From Microstegium vimineum (Eukaryota; Streptophyta; Magnoliopsida; Poales; Poaceae): a stretch of 64,000 bases of DNA. The translations under genes were made by a program, and so were the position numbers. This document shows, one piece after another, positions 1 through 13,449 of this stretch. The notes under the pieces are model-generated. The model made no database searches. It saw only the letters and a program-made list of their open reading frames with translations, and was not told where the DNA came from. How positions within the stretch are numbered: the stretch's first letter is position 1; every line of letters begins with the position of its first letter. The stretch lies in the NCBI GenBank assembly GCA_022036555.1, contig CM039141.1, forward strand, positions 2,763,773 through 2,827,772, in the 5' to 3' direction.

Positions 1-299
1 GGTATGTATTAATTTTGTAAAGTTTCTGCCCTTGTTCCATGTCTTTTAGCCTTTAAATTTTTAGTTATTGCCTAAATAAACTATCTTCATATTGAATTCT
101 CATACAAGGAATGAAGAACAATAAAATGAGAGCATAACCCATGCTCACTGGCCACGCCCCCAGGTATAATAAACCTCGCAAATATGTTTGATATCGTTTT
201 GATGATTCTGAATTAACTGAGCTCTAGTTAACTCTTTGAGGCTGACATTTCTATTGTGTGAACCAGCAAAACAAAGCAACAGTCCTTCTAATTTGTCTG

Positions 300-3200
300 T
301 TCAACCCTTCAGGGGGCTGAGGAGGATGAAGTACCACCACCTTGAAACTTTCTTCCTCGTAAATTTGATCGAACTGTTTGCTAATCAGTTTTAATTGTCT
401 ATTCTAGTGCGGAAGACAACTGGTGTTCTGAAAGTCTGGTTTCACTGCTGCTCTTTTTAAGGAAAAAGATGATGATAGGGGAAATTCTGCAGTCATTTTC
501 GCAAATGTTGGCTATAATGGAAGCTCGAGAATTATGGATATGTTCTTCCTTTTGCATGCCTGACCTCTTTGAGTCTATTATACCCAACAACCAGCTGTTG
601 CACATATTTTTCGACCCTTATTGCAAGCTCCCAAGGTATCTGGCGGCCCTTTCACAGATGTATTGATTTAATTTCTCGTTTGCATCAAAGCTTGAAGCCC
701 TGAACAGCCAGATTTTCCCCTGCACGCAAAGCTTGCTTTGCAACTTTTCCGGTTCTTGTTCATTGCTGCAGCTAAAGCTCCATAAAGATGTGAACTAACA
801 CTTCAGCCACACGTGCCGGTTATCAATGGAAGTCTGCATGAGATTGCCACTGAAGATTGAGAAACCCCTAGGTTAACATCACCTTCTTCGTAACATGTTT
901 CGTGCATTGAACAGTGCTTAAATTTGATTTCATTGATGCGTGATCTATACCAACTCTCCTCTGCAACCGCCTCAATATTACTCTCCTTGCTTGATGGCCG
1001 ATAAGTGAAGATATGCGGGACTATGATTTTGGAGCTTTGCCTGATTTTACCGGCCCGCTTGAGTTCTTATTGCCCCACATACCTTCGTCTATGAAGCCTC
1101 TTGTTCTTGCCTAAAGGTGGGTGATGACGCTTGGACTTACTCACCACACTTGAAGTTTTGGATTGATAGTCTGAAACCCTGATTTTTTGGCACCTAGCAT
1201 GCAAATTTAATTCAGAGTCATATCTTGCTTAGTCTCATTTAAGCCTCCTCCTAAACATGGGGCCAAAGTTCTTTGAACTGTTTAGCAAGCGGGGAGACCG
1301 ACAATAGCATTTTGCGGACCTCTTGCTCCTTGAATGCAAGGAAAAAAACCCGAACATGGATTACGCTTAGTTCCTGACATTTGAGACCTGCGACACTTTT
1401 TTGTCCTCTGGACAGTGCATACACCAAGCGGTTGGTGCAGTTATGCAGGCAATGTATGGAAGCTTTTCTACATGAAGCAGCTCTCAGTTCATTCGGTGTG
1501 CCTGGATCTTTGTTAAATCTGAGGGAAACTGTATCGCGAGGGTGTAAGCCCTGTGTTCTCGTACATTTGGGGCCCTAAATCTTCTTCCATGGATTCCTCA
1601 AGGCGTCGCATTGATGCCGCTTCAGATATGAAGGTTTGTAAAGTGAGTGTGAATTAATGTCTATACCAATACTTTTTACAGTTTACTAACTGTTATCACA
1701 ATTGAATGGTTTGCCCAAGTCAAACTTTTTATCTTTGAACTGTTAAATAAATTTGTATGTAGAATGACAAACAACACAAATTGGCCTTACTAAGAAACAT
1801 TGCTTTGCACCATACTTCTTTGTCTGAGCAAAATGAATTCATAGATCGTTAACTTATAGTTTTCCTTTTGGTGTTCTTGTGTTTATTTATCTTATTATCA
1901 ACGCTTGTTTTTTTACTTGGTTATTTATAGGAGATTTATGTGAAGTCCAAAAACACAACTACTGGCCTGAGAAATCTGTTTTCAAGAACTCTTCTTGTAC
2001 TATCATGCAGCTAATGCTGACCACCAGTCTTCAATTGATGAGAAGGAATGATTATGTTGTCGATATATGCGCGGCATTTTGCTAATGCCTTTTCCAAGTG
2101 ATTCAGCAATCCTCCATCAATCTGGATTTATTGCATCCTATTGGTTCTTCACTCCCATCTAGCATCAACATGGGATCAAGATCAAAGATGCAACACTTCA
2201 TCTAATCTCCCGTGAGCTGGACCCTTTAATATTTTTTGGATGCTTTAGTTGAAGTGTTTATCCAGTGAAAATCGTCAACATGCAAAAGCTGCCCTATCTG
2301 CTTTGAATATTTTGCCTGAGACATTATCTTTTCTTGCACGGATTGAATACACACTGTAATGCTAAGGGAAGGTCCTAGCACACCCCTTATGCTAGTCTCT
2401 AGTCCATCTTTCAATCCCATATATTCACTCCCCAAAGTGTGCGGGTTGCTGTATTGAGGAATTTTACCCCTCCGGTTTAATGCATTGTGCTACAGTAGCA
2501 CATGGCAGCACAGATTGGGTGTGTATGGTCCTCGGCAGCATATGGTTGGTAAAGTGTCTGTGATACCTATGCTCTTTCAGGTCACAGTCGTGCGGACTCC
2601 TTTTTGTTCGTAAGAGGTTACCAGTGCATGCAAACAAAGAGCATAGGAGACAAATCATTCCTAACACAAGTTCTTAGGTAAGTAAACAACTGCAGATGAA
2701 GCAAACAGTGAACCTCGACGCCAAAGTTTTACAGGTGTTTTGAGTTCCTTGCACAGGAGTTGTTTATTCCAAAACGCTTCCATGGTTGTTGAAGAAAGAC
2801 TGCAGGCTTGCTTATCACTGCTTGCAAGCAACACTGGCAGTGAGGTCTCTGAATTGCTTGAGCCTCTCTATTGGCCATTCTTCAGCCTCTATTTCACGAC
2901 CCTTCGTTCGAAGAATATTGAGCACAGTACCATTAATCTTAGTTCTGAATCTTCAAACCTTGAAGAAGTCTTGCCATTGACTGATTTCCTCCCTTTTAAT
3001 ACAGTGGGCACAGTAACTGCTTTGAACTTCTGTCTTGCACTCAGACCACCTCGTCTAAAAGCTATCCTCCTGACTGTCAATTTCTGCAAAAGCACTGCAA
3101 ATTGCCGAGGCTGATTAATCTGTTGGGTCACACAGGATGAATGAATGCAAAAGTAATTCTCAACATGAAACAAACTCAGAACTGCATGTATTGAACTACT

Positions 3201-6200
3201 TTGTACTGCAATGGCATGGGGAGATCTAAAACGCTCAAATCATTTCTGATTTGCGAGCAAAAGATTATTTCAAGTTTTTCATATCTCTACATGCAGACGA
3301 CAGAGAGTGTCAATGTTGCTAAGAGGCACTTCGGCAGTACTCTTAGCTTTTACCTTCTTTTGTATATTACATAACAATTCTATCACTTTATTATCTTTTT
3401 ATTTACTTTCGGTATTTATTCTCACTATTCTGATCTTCTCATCATGTTCTAACGTGATTAACTATCATTTCTGTAGGTGGTTCAGACAGCAAAGGATGCC
3501 AAAGATCTTCTGCGGCAGTTTAAGACAGGCCATACTAGTAAACTTAGCAAATACAAGAGCCTTACCATGCCATTGCTACAAGGGTTTGGCTCCGTCTCTT
3601 GAATTGCTGTCAAACTGGTGTATATGTCACTTTAGGTCAAAGCTATTGATCACTTGAAAAAATGGCTGGAGCCAGAAAAGCTTGCCCAGACTCAAAAATC
3701 TTGGAAGGCTGGAGATGAACCAAAATAGCAGCAGGTCTGCATTTCTTATCTTGCTCTGCTGGCTTTACTTTTTTCATGAACATGTTTTTTCATAAATGAG
3801 TCTCAAATAAATCACATACCTGGAGCAAGCTATGGTTTGATTACTTTTATTACTTGTTTATGGTTGTTGAATACACAAAATGTGAGTAGATGATTCCGTC
3901 TGCTTTTAGAAACAATCATGAAAAGAATACCAATACTCTTAACAAGATTGAAGTTGACCACATTTGACCTTTTCTTTGTAACTAACCTTGTCCTGTGTGC
4001 TCGAGTGGGAGTTATTCCTTGTCTTGTGTCTGATTTACTTTCTTGGGCAGCTAATGATCGAACTGTTTCAACCTCTTCCCCCAGGCACAAGCAGATTCCC
4101 TTGGATGACCTTGTTACCTTGGTAATTGATCTGAAAGGGCACTTCCTAAGATCATTTTAACAGTGAGATCAACAGCCCAATATCGTGCCCACTTTGGCTA
4201 AATTTTTGAATCGTTATGCTGTGGATGCGGTTGACTATTTTCTTGCTCGAATTATGCCATCCAAGAGTATTTCAGGAGTAAACACTTGGCAGAATAAAAA
4301 AAAAAAAAAATATAAATAAAATTCAAGTCTTCTTTGACATTGCTCATATATTCCCTCTTCAATGTAGTCATTTATTATCTGAAAACACTCACCGTACATG
4401 CTTCATATCCAGTGCCACCTACTGGTTTTTTTATGTGAGCATCCCTGTTTGCTAAATGCTTTTGTTTTTTTTTTCCGTCATTGCGGTCATACATACTCAA
4501 GTTTCAATTGTTTTAGCTGGCCAAATTCCAAAGATTTTTGGTATGCTGCCTGCATATACTTTGACACGACATGCACACCTGTGCTTACTAGCTTTATCTC
4601 GGCTATTCGTCTTATTTCCGTTTTCCTTGTTCATTTTTAGTTTGAATACCTGTGTTGTAATGAAGAATGAGTATAAACAATTTGAATGGTTGTTGCATAA
4701 CATAAAATCGCCGATCTAATTTTATTGTGTGTCCTCCTTTTCATTCTTTGGTTGTGTGGGCTATAAGAAAGCATCACCTGACTGTTCTGGTGTACAAACA
4801 TTTAATTAACTACTACGTGAATACCTTTTGTTTTGTAGAAGATATCATCTTTGAGATGCACTACTAATCCGAAAAGTTTAGCATAATGATTTCATGACTT
4901 ATCATCTCTGGAATTGTTTGTATTATTTCTTGAAATTCAGGTTTATGTACATAATCTCTCGGATACTGGACCTAAGGGATGAACTTGGCAAGGTCACCTC
5001 AAAAATACTTGCAAGTGCCCTTTTCACAGTTTTTACTCTCAAACTGAAGCATCTGCTGCTCAATTATCTCCTGTAAAAAGGATGGAAGCCCTTACTGGGG
5101 CTATATCTGAAGAGTTTTACTGTCCCATCAATCATCAACAAGGTTTTTTGTTTATTTTTTTTTTTTTTTTCTTGCTCTCTGAAGTTACGTTACTGGATTA
5201 GAGCTTGTCTCAGCCTTGTGAAATTGATGCCAGAGTGCTCCGTAACAACCGGATTGTCCTTCGACACCTTGCTACTTTGCTTGGAATCACCTGAAAGACT
5301 TGTGAGGTTTGCAGAACGAGCAGGATTTGAGTTACCACCCCAGTAGCCATAAAAATTGTTATATTAGTTTATAACTGTGCTCATGTATGGATTTGGACAG
5401 ATCAGACTTTGCTTTACTAATATAAAACTAAATATCAATTGTCTCTCTCCCACTGTCAAAATCTCTTCTGTCTGTTTTGAGGTTTATTTATTTTTTTTTA
5501 TTTCCATTTGCATAAATTGTTCAAGTTACTCAAGCATGTCTTGCTTTATTTTATTTTATGCGCTTCGGAAAATGAGAGTTGCTTTATCTAAAAAATAGCA
5601 GATTGACCTTAAATTCTTAATAATATCAACTGCTTTAGAATGAAACAGTTCTTCCTATGCCACAGCTAAATAAATGCTTTACAATTTGTTTCTAAATTGA
5701 ATTTAATCCTGTTATATCGAAAGCATTGTGTATCATTTGGTAATTTAGTCTTGAATATGCAAAGCCCTTATACTCTGGCAATTGACTCCTGCATATTCGA
5801 ATGTTTCCTTACTGTTCACACTACATCCTTTGAAGTTTGTTTAATATTTAATTGTGCTCATGGAAGTTTTAGTGCTTTCAAGGCCATATCTGCTTTTGAT
5901 TCTTCAACGTTCTAGTGCTTTTAAGTTTATGATGATCTGCTTTCCTAACAGGTGATGGAAAGCAAGAGGCTTATCAAATGCTTCCTGAATTACTTAAGAC
6001 ACGACCGCACTGAAGTTGGTGCACTCTTTGATAAGCTATCAATATTTTTGTATCGGAGTCGTATAGAATATAGCTTTCTTAAGGAATATTATGGTCATAG
6101 AGGTAATGCCATTTCTTGTTTTCTGATTCATGACGTTTTTTGTGTGTATTTATTAACATCCTGTCTCATCTTTACATGTTCATTTTAAGTTGCTGAAGGA

Positions 6201-9200
6201 TACTCCCCCAAATTTGAAGAAAACAATTCTGAACCACTTTCTGAACATTTTCCAGTCAAAACAATAACGGCAAGATCATTTAGGTTGTTAACCAATGAGA
6301 TTCACTTATACTTCCAATGCTAGATCATTCTTTTCAAAATGACAAAAGTTGGGAAGTTGTTGATCCTAACAATAATTAAAACTATTTGTCGAGAAGCGCG
6401 TGATCCTCCAGAAAGTAAAGATATGAATCCTTGTTGCAGCCAAAGTAATCTTCACTCTTAGCAACATGGATGATAATATTCTTTTTCTTCTTTCCTAGGT
6501 GAGCGTGATATGAATGAACCATTGAGGATTGACCTTCTTCACCTAGCTACACTAACTTTGAAGATCTACAGACTTGATCTTGGTTCACCATGAAAGGAAC
6601 TCATAAAGATTGGTTGGAATCATCTCAAGCGTGAAAGAAACCTCCAGCAAACATGGCCTTTGTGAATGTTTGTCATTTCATAGAGGCACTATCAAGGCTC
6701 CTGAAAAGATTATTTTTACAGGAAATGGTACATAAATTTTCTCTTAGATTGATGTTGGCATCTTGTATTTTCCTTATATCCACTAAATGGTGTGCCATAT
6801 CATTTTCCAGGTCTTCATTGCTCTGCTACGGACATGCCAACACGGAAACAAGCTGCTGTAAACAAGCTCTCGATACATTCCTCATGCCTGCCCTTAACCA
6901 AGAGACTTCCTCCTGAAAAAAATGATAGCCGCATGCCGATCTGGCTTCATAACCACCAAGAAAGTTCTTGTAGAGGAAGGGCATCATTCCAAACATGATC
7001 ACATATCCACTTGTTGTTCGCCATGTCGGATCTCTTCTATAGTTGCAGAGCCAACTTTGTTCCCAGATGGTCAACTCTCTTAGCCGCCTTGGATTACCAT
7101 TACAATACAACAGCGGAAAATAGAAGGCTTGCAATTGAACTTGCTGGTGGTAGTGGCATGGGAAAGACAGAGACAAAGTGAGATGAAAAGTGGGCGCAGG
7201 AAATGAGAGCCAGAATCAATTAGGACATGCTTAATTCTCTGTTTATTGGTGGTGATCCAAACGCTCTGAATTTCACGCCGTTTGCCTGATGATTTGAGTA
7301 AGAGAGTGAGAAGTTGACCTGGCTTGCACCTCTTTGTGAATGTCTCCAAGGTGGGGCATCTATAACCTAATATTGAGACACCTGGATCTTCAGGGCAACC
7401 TGATGAGGAGTATAAACAATGCAGCAATGAGGAGATTGATCATTACCTTCCTTATTAGGTGATTACGTTTACCTTTTGTCCTGTAAAATACATGCGAACT
7501 GCATCAAGTAGATTCCCCTATTAAAGCATGCCTAGTTGAGATGATTCTTTTGATGTGTTTACGAACTTACGATGCTGCTTGCTTTTGTGGTATTTACGAT
7601 AGCTTTCCAACTTGTGCTTGAGAAATTTTTGGCATAATTTCATTTATGGATGAAGGCATTTGTCTTCAATTGTCCATCAGTCTCATCTGAGTATTGACAC
7701 ATAGTGATGCCGTGAAGCTACTAGTATTCCACAGCTTGCTACTATGTTCCACTATCAGCATATGCACAGTTATAAGTTTTAGCATTAAAATTGTTTTTTT
7801 TTGTTTCTTGCATTGGAGTTGCATATATCTTAATAAAGTTTAATTCATTTGGAAAACAGGTATCACTATGAGATTGAAACCAAAGGATAAGAGTCTAGCT
7901 CAAATGTACAAGCAAGCTCTGAATCAATTGACTCAAGCTCGTGGAATCTGGCCAAATCCAATGTTAAATTTAATTATCTGGAGAAATTACTTGGGAATCT
8001 GTCACCCACTCCTCAGTCAAGATCACTGCAACAGCCCCTCACAACAAGGCCTTGATGTTTATGAAACAAAGTCCTTGGAGAAACAACCACCCGTCCCTTC
8101 ATCCGAAATAACATCAATCCATATTTCTCAAGTAAGTTATTCCAGATTATCCTTGTTCTCTCGACATGGTCTTTGTTTGTAATTTATGTTTTTCATGATC
8201 TGGACATTCTCAATGCTTTGCTTTTTTTTATACGGTCATTTTGGTTAGATCTGGATCCTTGCTTCAGCAACAAAATGCTGATGCTGGAAAAGTCACTTTT
8301 GTTTCCTTGCTCTAGATGGTATTTAGGTGCTTTCCTCTTGAAGCAGCAACAACAGCCACCCAAGATCATAAGTCGTTGATCAAAGGGTTCAAGAACTCAT
8401 TCACAAGAATCTTCGGCTTGTTTACAACTCAACAGATAGCACGTGAGCTCCAACAGTGCTAACTCAAATCATTATGCTTTTCACTGTTTCGTGCTCATGC
8501 AACTGCAGAAGTACAGAAGATTTCATTGACCCTTCATTGCTTGCTATTCCGTGTACTGCAAACGTCATGCACGTGACATGGGATCTTCTGCTGGCGGCCA
8601 TACCGACAAGTATGTTAAAGTTGTATTATGTCTACTCGCAAACTAATCTGAGTTTCTCCTTATATTCCACTTACTTTTTTTTGAAAAAAAAGCAAAAGCC
8701 TTTAGCTAACCCTGAACTACTATTGAATTGCTTTTTGTTATTGACACTATTGCACACTATCTTGTCCCATTTGTTTATTTTTGTCCTCTTTTGCATGAAA
8801 ATGTCCCTGAAGTTTTGTTTAATTGTGTCTATAAGCTGTGTTTTTCCTGTTTCCATTTCAAGTGCCATTGACCTTTTGATAATTCCAGGGACAGAGGCCT
8901 GAACTGATTCCATCAGTTTAACCTCACGTCCTACATAGATTCTTCTGTCATCATCTAACATGAAAGACTATCTTAAAACTTATAAGTGAGAAGGGTGATG
9001 TTCTCTGCTACACTAGAAAATCATGGCCAAATACTTCAAGCTCTTCTTTCAGAGAAAGGCACTGATTTCCAAAGCATTCTTCGTGCATACTAGACATGAT
9101 AAAAAAACTTGGATTGAGGAGGATTGTAGGCTTGCTCATCAACTGGTGCTGTTATTCCGACTTAACTCAAAGAAATACAACTTTATCATTCAGAAGTTAG

Positions 9201-10514
9201 CATTTAGTTGACAGAAAAAGCTTCCCATCCAGCAGCCACAGGAAGAATGGATTCAAATACGCAGCTTCTATTATTCACTTTGTGCAAATTCAAACCAAGT
9301 ACAGGATATATCTACAATGCAAGCCCTTTTAGTCTTCGTAATCTTTTCTTTAATGTTTCTATTCCTGCAGGTATCCATTGGCGTTTCGGCATGAATTTTT
9401 CCATAAGATTGAGAGACTGTATATGCTGGACCAAGCTAAAGATCCAGAAATGAGGAAGCGATTTCTTCAAGCTTTACATGATCCAGTGGGAAAAACATTA
9501 TTTCTAGATTGCAATTTATAATACAGGTAGCAGACTGGGAAGCAGTGAGTGATGTGTGTTCTGTTACTGAAGCAAGTCTTGATCTTATTTTGCAATATTA
9601 GTAGAAAAATGAACCAATTACACTGGCTGCAAATTTCTGGCCCGAGTACCAGACACGCCTATGATGCAGGGCCTTGTCCAATCGCATCACCATGCCACAG
9701 CAGGTTCCTGATGCACAGGAAACATGGATGGTACAGCACTAACGTTTGAGCTTCTCTTGCCGCAAGGCATCTCAGTTCTAAATGATCAACAATCTCTTTG
9801 GTAATTTCTTGCACTCTGAACTATGTGGTGCCCACATACCTGTGGTGTTGCTGCGTAAGTACATTTTTAAAATATTTTTTTTGCTAGATCTGAATTTTTT
9901 GTTGTTACATGGAAATCATGTAGGTGGCAGATATCATGGCTCCCAATGAAGGAACTTCATTTGCTGATCCCAAAGTTGCATATCATTTGTGGGTGCTTGT
10001 TTTCCAATAGTTTGGGTCACCTTACATAAAGAGGGAACAAGGTTGCCCTAGCTACAGCCAATAATTGCCCTTTTATCAAAAGATTACCACAGGAAGCACA
10101 GGGTTGCAGACCTAACGTTGCCCCAGGCAACTTCTTGAAGGGTCCTTCATTTGACCAAACCCTCAACCACGCATCCAGTGAGCATCATTCAATATATATT
10201 GGAACAACTTGTAAGTGTGGTATAACTGCCAATTTTGCCTTACTCGAGAGTCAAAAGGTGCTTATGAATTAGGCAAAGTGCCTGAGTCATTGGCTGAGTT
10301 ATACAGACATTCTTAATGAAGACGACGAGGTGGTGGGAATTATGGAAAGAAAATCAATCCCTGCAAGAAACAAGAGCTGGTCTTTCACTTGTACCAGCAT
10401 GGATAACTGGCAACAGGCACAAAATCTATTTTAACCAGGCTATGATTAAAGTCTACACTCAGGAACATACAATAAAACACCGTCACCCAAAGGCTGAAAT
10501 GTGCTTTTGGGAAG
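300..10514 (+). pseudogene. TRA1/TRRAP-like pseudogene (PIKK-family scaffold), intron-retaining, truncated at both ends
   Basis: Scattered fragments in changing frames match the order of the TRRAP/Tra1 protein, the giant catalytically dead PIKK-like scaffold of SAGA and NuA4 acetyltransferase complexes. Recognisable blocks include 5225-5345 (VKLMPEC, then FDTLLL and SPERLVRFAE), 5952-6105 (ESKRLIKCFLNYL, then SRIEYSFLKEYY), 6190-6270, 6510-6660 (NEPLRIDLLHLATL, ELIKIGWNHLKRE), 6800-7200 (KKVLVEEGH, then VWERQRQSEMK), 7868-8130, 8240-8430, 9380-9480 (RYPLAFRHEFFHKIERLYML, then AKDPEMRKRF), 9600-9760, 9930-10110 and 10310-10514 (NWQQAQNLF, the start of the FAT region). Nearly every block has stops or frameshifts. 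AT-rich spacers with GT/AG-like edges remain between blocks, so this is a duplicated or decayed DNA copy, not a processed one. The left end lies outside the window. The right end stops abruptly at a truncated LTR. Family assignment rests on recalled TRRAP sequence; assignments before about 4.9 kb are weaker. Confidence 0.82.
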
Positions 10515-10613
10515 TTGTCGATTAACTGGTCAAATCGACTGGCACACCTTTGGATATCGAATTCGGATATAAACCCGAGGTGTTCGCAGATCCTGACGTT
10601 TTTTGTGTCAACA
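10515..10613 (+). repeat. Truncated 5' LTR of element 1 (last 99 bp only)
   Basis: The stretch beginning TTGTCGATTAACTGGTC and ending GTGTCAACA repeats 22173-22271, the end of the 3' LTR, with about six mismatches. It directly abuts pseudogene sequence reading KAEMCFWE at 10514. The missing roughly 900 bp of 5' LTR, including any promoter, were lost by deletion, so the element cannot start normal genomic RNA. Confidence 0.9.
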
Positions 10614-10617
10614 CCTC

Positions 10618-10637
10618 TTTTGGCACACCCGGTGGGA
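10618..10637 (+). promoter_or_regulatory. Primer binding site candidate of element 1
   Basis: TTTGGCACACCCGGTGGGAC lies four bases after the 5' LTR end, where the minus-strand primer tRNA pairs. The form resembles grass Ty3/gypsy primer sites. I cannot name the tRNA without a search. Confidence 0.55.
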
Positions 10638-10654
10638 CAAATTATACATCTGCA

Positions 10655-13440
10655 ATGGGTGATAATACCGACGTCAATCCAAGCAACGTCATAGAAGTCT
10701 CTGAAGCGAATCTGAGGGATGATCAGAAGCAGGCTATGGAGCAGGCTATGGAGGATTATAAACAGTTATATCTGAAGTCATTCAGCCTAAGCAGGAGTGG
10801 CGAAGGTATCCTGAAGCAAGATCCGTCGTTGCTGCGGCAGGTCACGTTTGACGCCAATCCTGGTAAATTACAAGAGATGGTTGATTCTGCATTAAATCAT
10901 GCATTAGTTAGTCATTCCAACGTGCTGTCCAATACAGTATATAATGCTGTTATGCAATCTTTCAAAGAAGGGCATGCACCCCAGTATGTTGGTCCGGCTT
11001 ATCATCAACCTGAATCGGCATCTACCATAACCCCATCGGCGGCTCCCATGGTGTCTTCCCAACCTGTGGATTCGACTGCCGATGCGGCTACACCGCCAAG
11101 ATCGAGCCCTACAAGTATTATTCGATTGAACACAGATCCGGCGGCGTCAGCAATGTCAGGACCCGTAATTAAGAGTCAACTAACTCCCGTCAACTGGTGG
11201 GGATACGGTATGCCTCCAAATCCATCTGTTGATTCTAATCTGATCCAAGGTGACAGTACAACGTGGAAGGGTCCTATAGCATCGACAATGCCTTCGCAGC
11301 CGATGATCCCTATGACGCATTATACTACATCCTCCCCAGCTGTGCAACTCCCATCAGAAGATCTTCAGGTGGTGATACCCAAAGTGCCTCTTATGCCACC
11401 ATCGGCAAATCCTTTACCGATGAAGCAAGGCCCCGCAAATACAAGTCAACCTATAATGGTGGCGAATCTTCAAGCTAGAGTATCGGCGCCTCAAGGTGGT
11501 CAATTTGTTGATTACTCCAGAATGCAAGAGCAACAGGCTCCAGTTAGTCATCAGCCATCGGTGAATTATATGCCGATGATTTACAATCCTAGATGGACTG
11601 CTCCACCACCGATTCAACAACAGGTGGTGCAACCCGGGTATCAGTACCTAGAAAACGCTCAGAGTGGAGCATCGACGTATCAACCGATGAGTATGATGCC
11701 ACAGTGTTTCCCAATAAGCGTTCAAAGTGGTTTATCGGCTAATCAGCCGATGCATAATATTCAGCGGACTAATGTTGCGCCTGCACCAGCTGCTCCGGCT
11801 TACTTACCACAGAGATATGAAGAAGCATATCAGCCTGCTCAACCAATCAACATCCAGCCAATGCATCGGCAAGATCAGGATGCATATTGGGCCGATAAGA
11901 TTGCCGAAGTGATGAAAGAACAGTTCGGCATCAAGCCTAAGCTTAATAACTATTCTTATCGGACGCAATATCCTCCGGGATACGATCTGATTCCTCTCCC
12001 AAATCGGTACAAGGTGCCGGATTTCACGAAATTCTCAGGCTAAGATGACACATCAACGATGGAGCATATCAACCGCTTCATTATCCAGTGTGGGGAAGCA
12101 GTCAGCCGAGATGAACTAAGGGTGAGATTGTTCTCGTCATCATTGTCTGGATCGACATTCACATGGTTCATTTCACTGCCTCCAAACTCTGTGATCACTT
12201 GGGCCGATTTGGAGAGACAGTTTCATAAATACTTCTTCGCCGGCGTACATGAGAAGAAGATTACCGATTTGGTTAAGCTGAGGCAGCGTAACGACGAATC
12301 GATAGAAAGCTTCATCCAAAGGCTGCGAGATGTGAAAAATAAGTGCTACAGCTTGGTGCTTGATGATCGGCAATTGGCAGATTTGGTCTTCCAGGGATTG
12401 CTGCCGCATATCAAAGATAAATATGCATCTCAGGAGTTTGAAAGTCTAAGCCATCTTGTGCAGAGAATTGCCGATCAAGACATTAAACCTTTCGAGCCCA
12501 GGAAGACTTGGAACAAAAAGGTGTCCTTTATTGGACAAGAAGAAGATTCTGAGTCAGATGAAGAGCTAAGTATTGACGCTGCTGAATGGGTGAAAGATTA
12601 GAAGCCGGTATCTTGTCCGTTCGGCCAAAAAGAAGCTGAGAGATTCACCTTTGATATCACCAAGTCCGATAGGATGTTTGACCTATTGCTTCAAGAAGGG
12701 TGGATCAAGTTGGCGCCTAACCAGGTAATTCCATCGGGCGAGGAGCTCAGAAGGATCAGGTATTGCAAGTGGCACAATGCGACTTCGCATAGTACCAATG
12801 ATTGCAAAGTATTTAGGCAGCAGTTGCAGTCAGAAATCGAATCTGGACGAATCAAGTTTGAAAATTCTAAAGCCCAAAAGCCGATGAAGATCGATCAGCA
12901 CCCGTTTCCAAATAACATGGTGGAAACCAGTGGAAAGACTAAGGTGTTGACATCAGAAGCTGCTAAGAAAAGCGCATCGGTAGACCCTGAACATCAGATA
13001 GCTGCGCATGAAGTAACAGGGAGGAAGTTTGCCGATGATAGAAGAGGCAAGAGAGTTCCCGATGATGACACTAGCGCTGGGAGGTCTTATGACACCGTGA
13101 TTACGCATAGGCGGCCGCGACAAGATTATCGATAATCGCAGGAAGAGCGACTTCGACGGCAGGAGGAAGAAAGGCACCAAGAGTGGCTTCGGCATAAAAA
13201 TCATTGGAGGTGCCCATTCTTTATTCATTGCTGGGAAGAAGGCATCAAGTTACCCACTGCCAATAATTGTCCTGAATGCAATGGGTACTACCCTGCCGAT
13301 CGGTCAGAAAAGAAACCTTGTTTTGACGATCGGACATCAAGCTATGGCAGGCCAATCAGAGGAAAAGAATCAACACATGATCGGCTGGGGGCAAGCTCAG
13401 CGTACACGACAGGCTTGACAAGTGTATTTGTCAAGAAGAG
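10655..13440 (+). pseudogene. gag region of element 1 (broken)
   Basis: The reading frame probably starts at the ATG at 10655, just after the primer site. The N-terminal 460 residues are Pro/Gln/Ser/Met-rich and look disordered. At 12041-12043 an in-frame TAA interrupts the frame, which continues at once into a retrotransposon gag domain (12059-12600, motif LSGSTFTWFISLPP and the helix LERQFHKYFF). A second in-frame stop at 12599-12601 is followed by the C-terminal part with CKWHNATSHSTNDC, then a stop at 13136-13138, and beyond it a Cys/His finger (RCPFFIHCWEEG then NCPEC at about 13208-13280). Gag would form the virus-like particle and package RNA. Three stops and a later frame change mean no complete protein can be made. 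Confidence 0.88.
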
Positions 13441-13449
13441 CTTGAAGAA

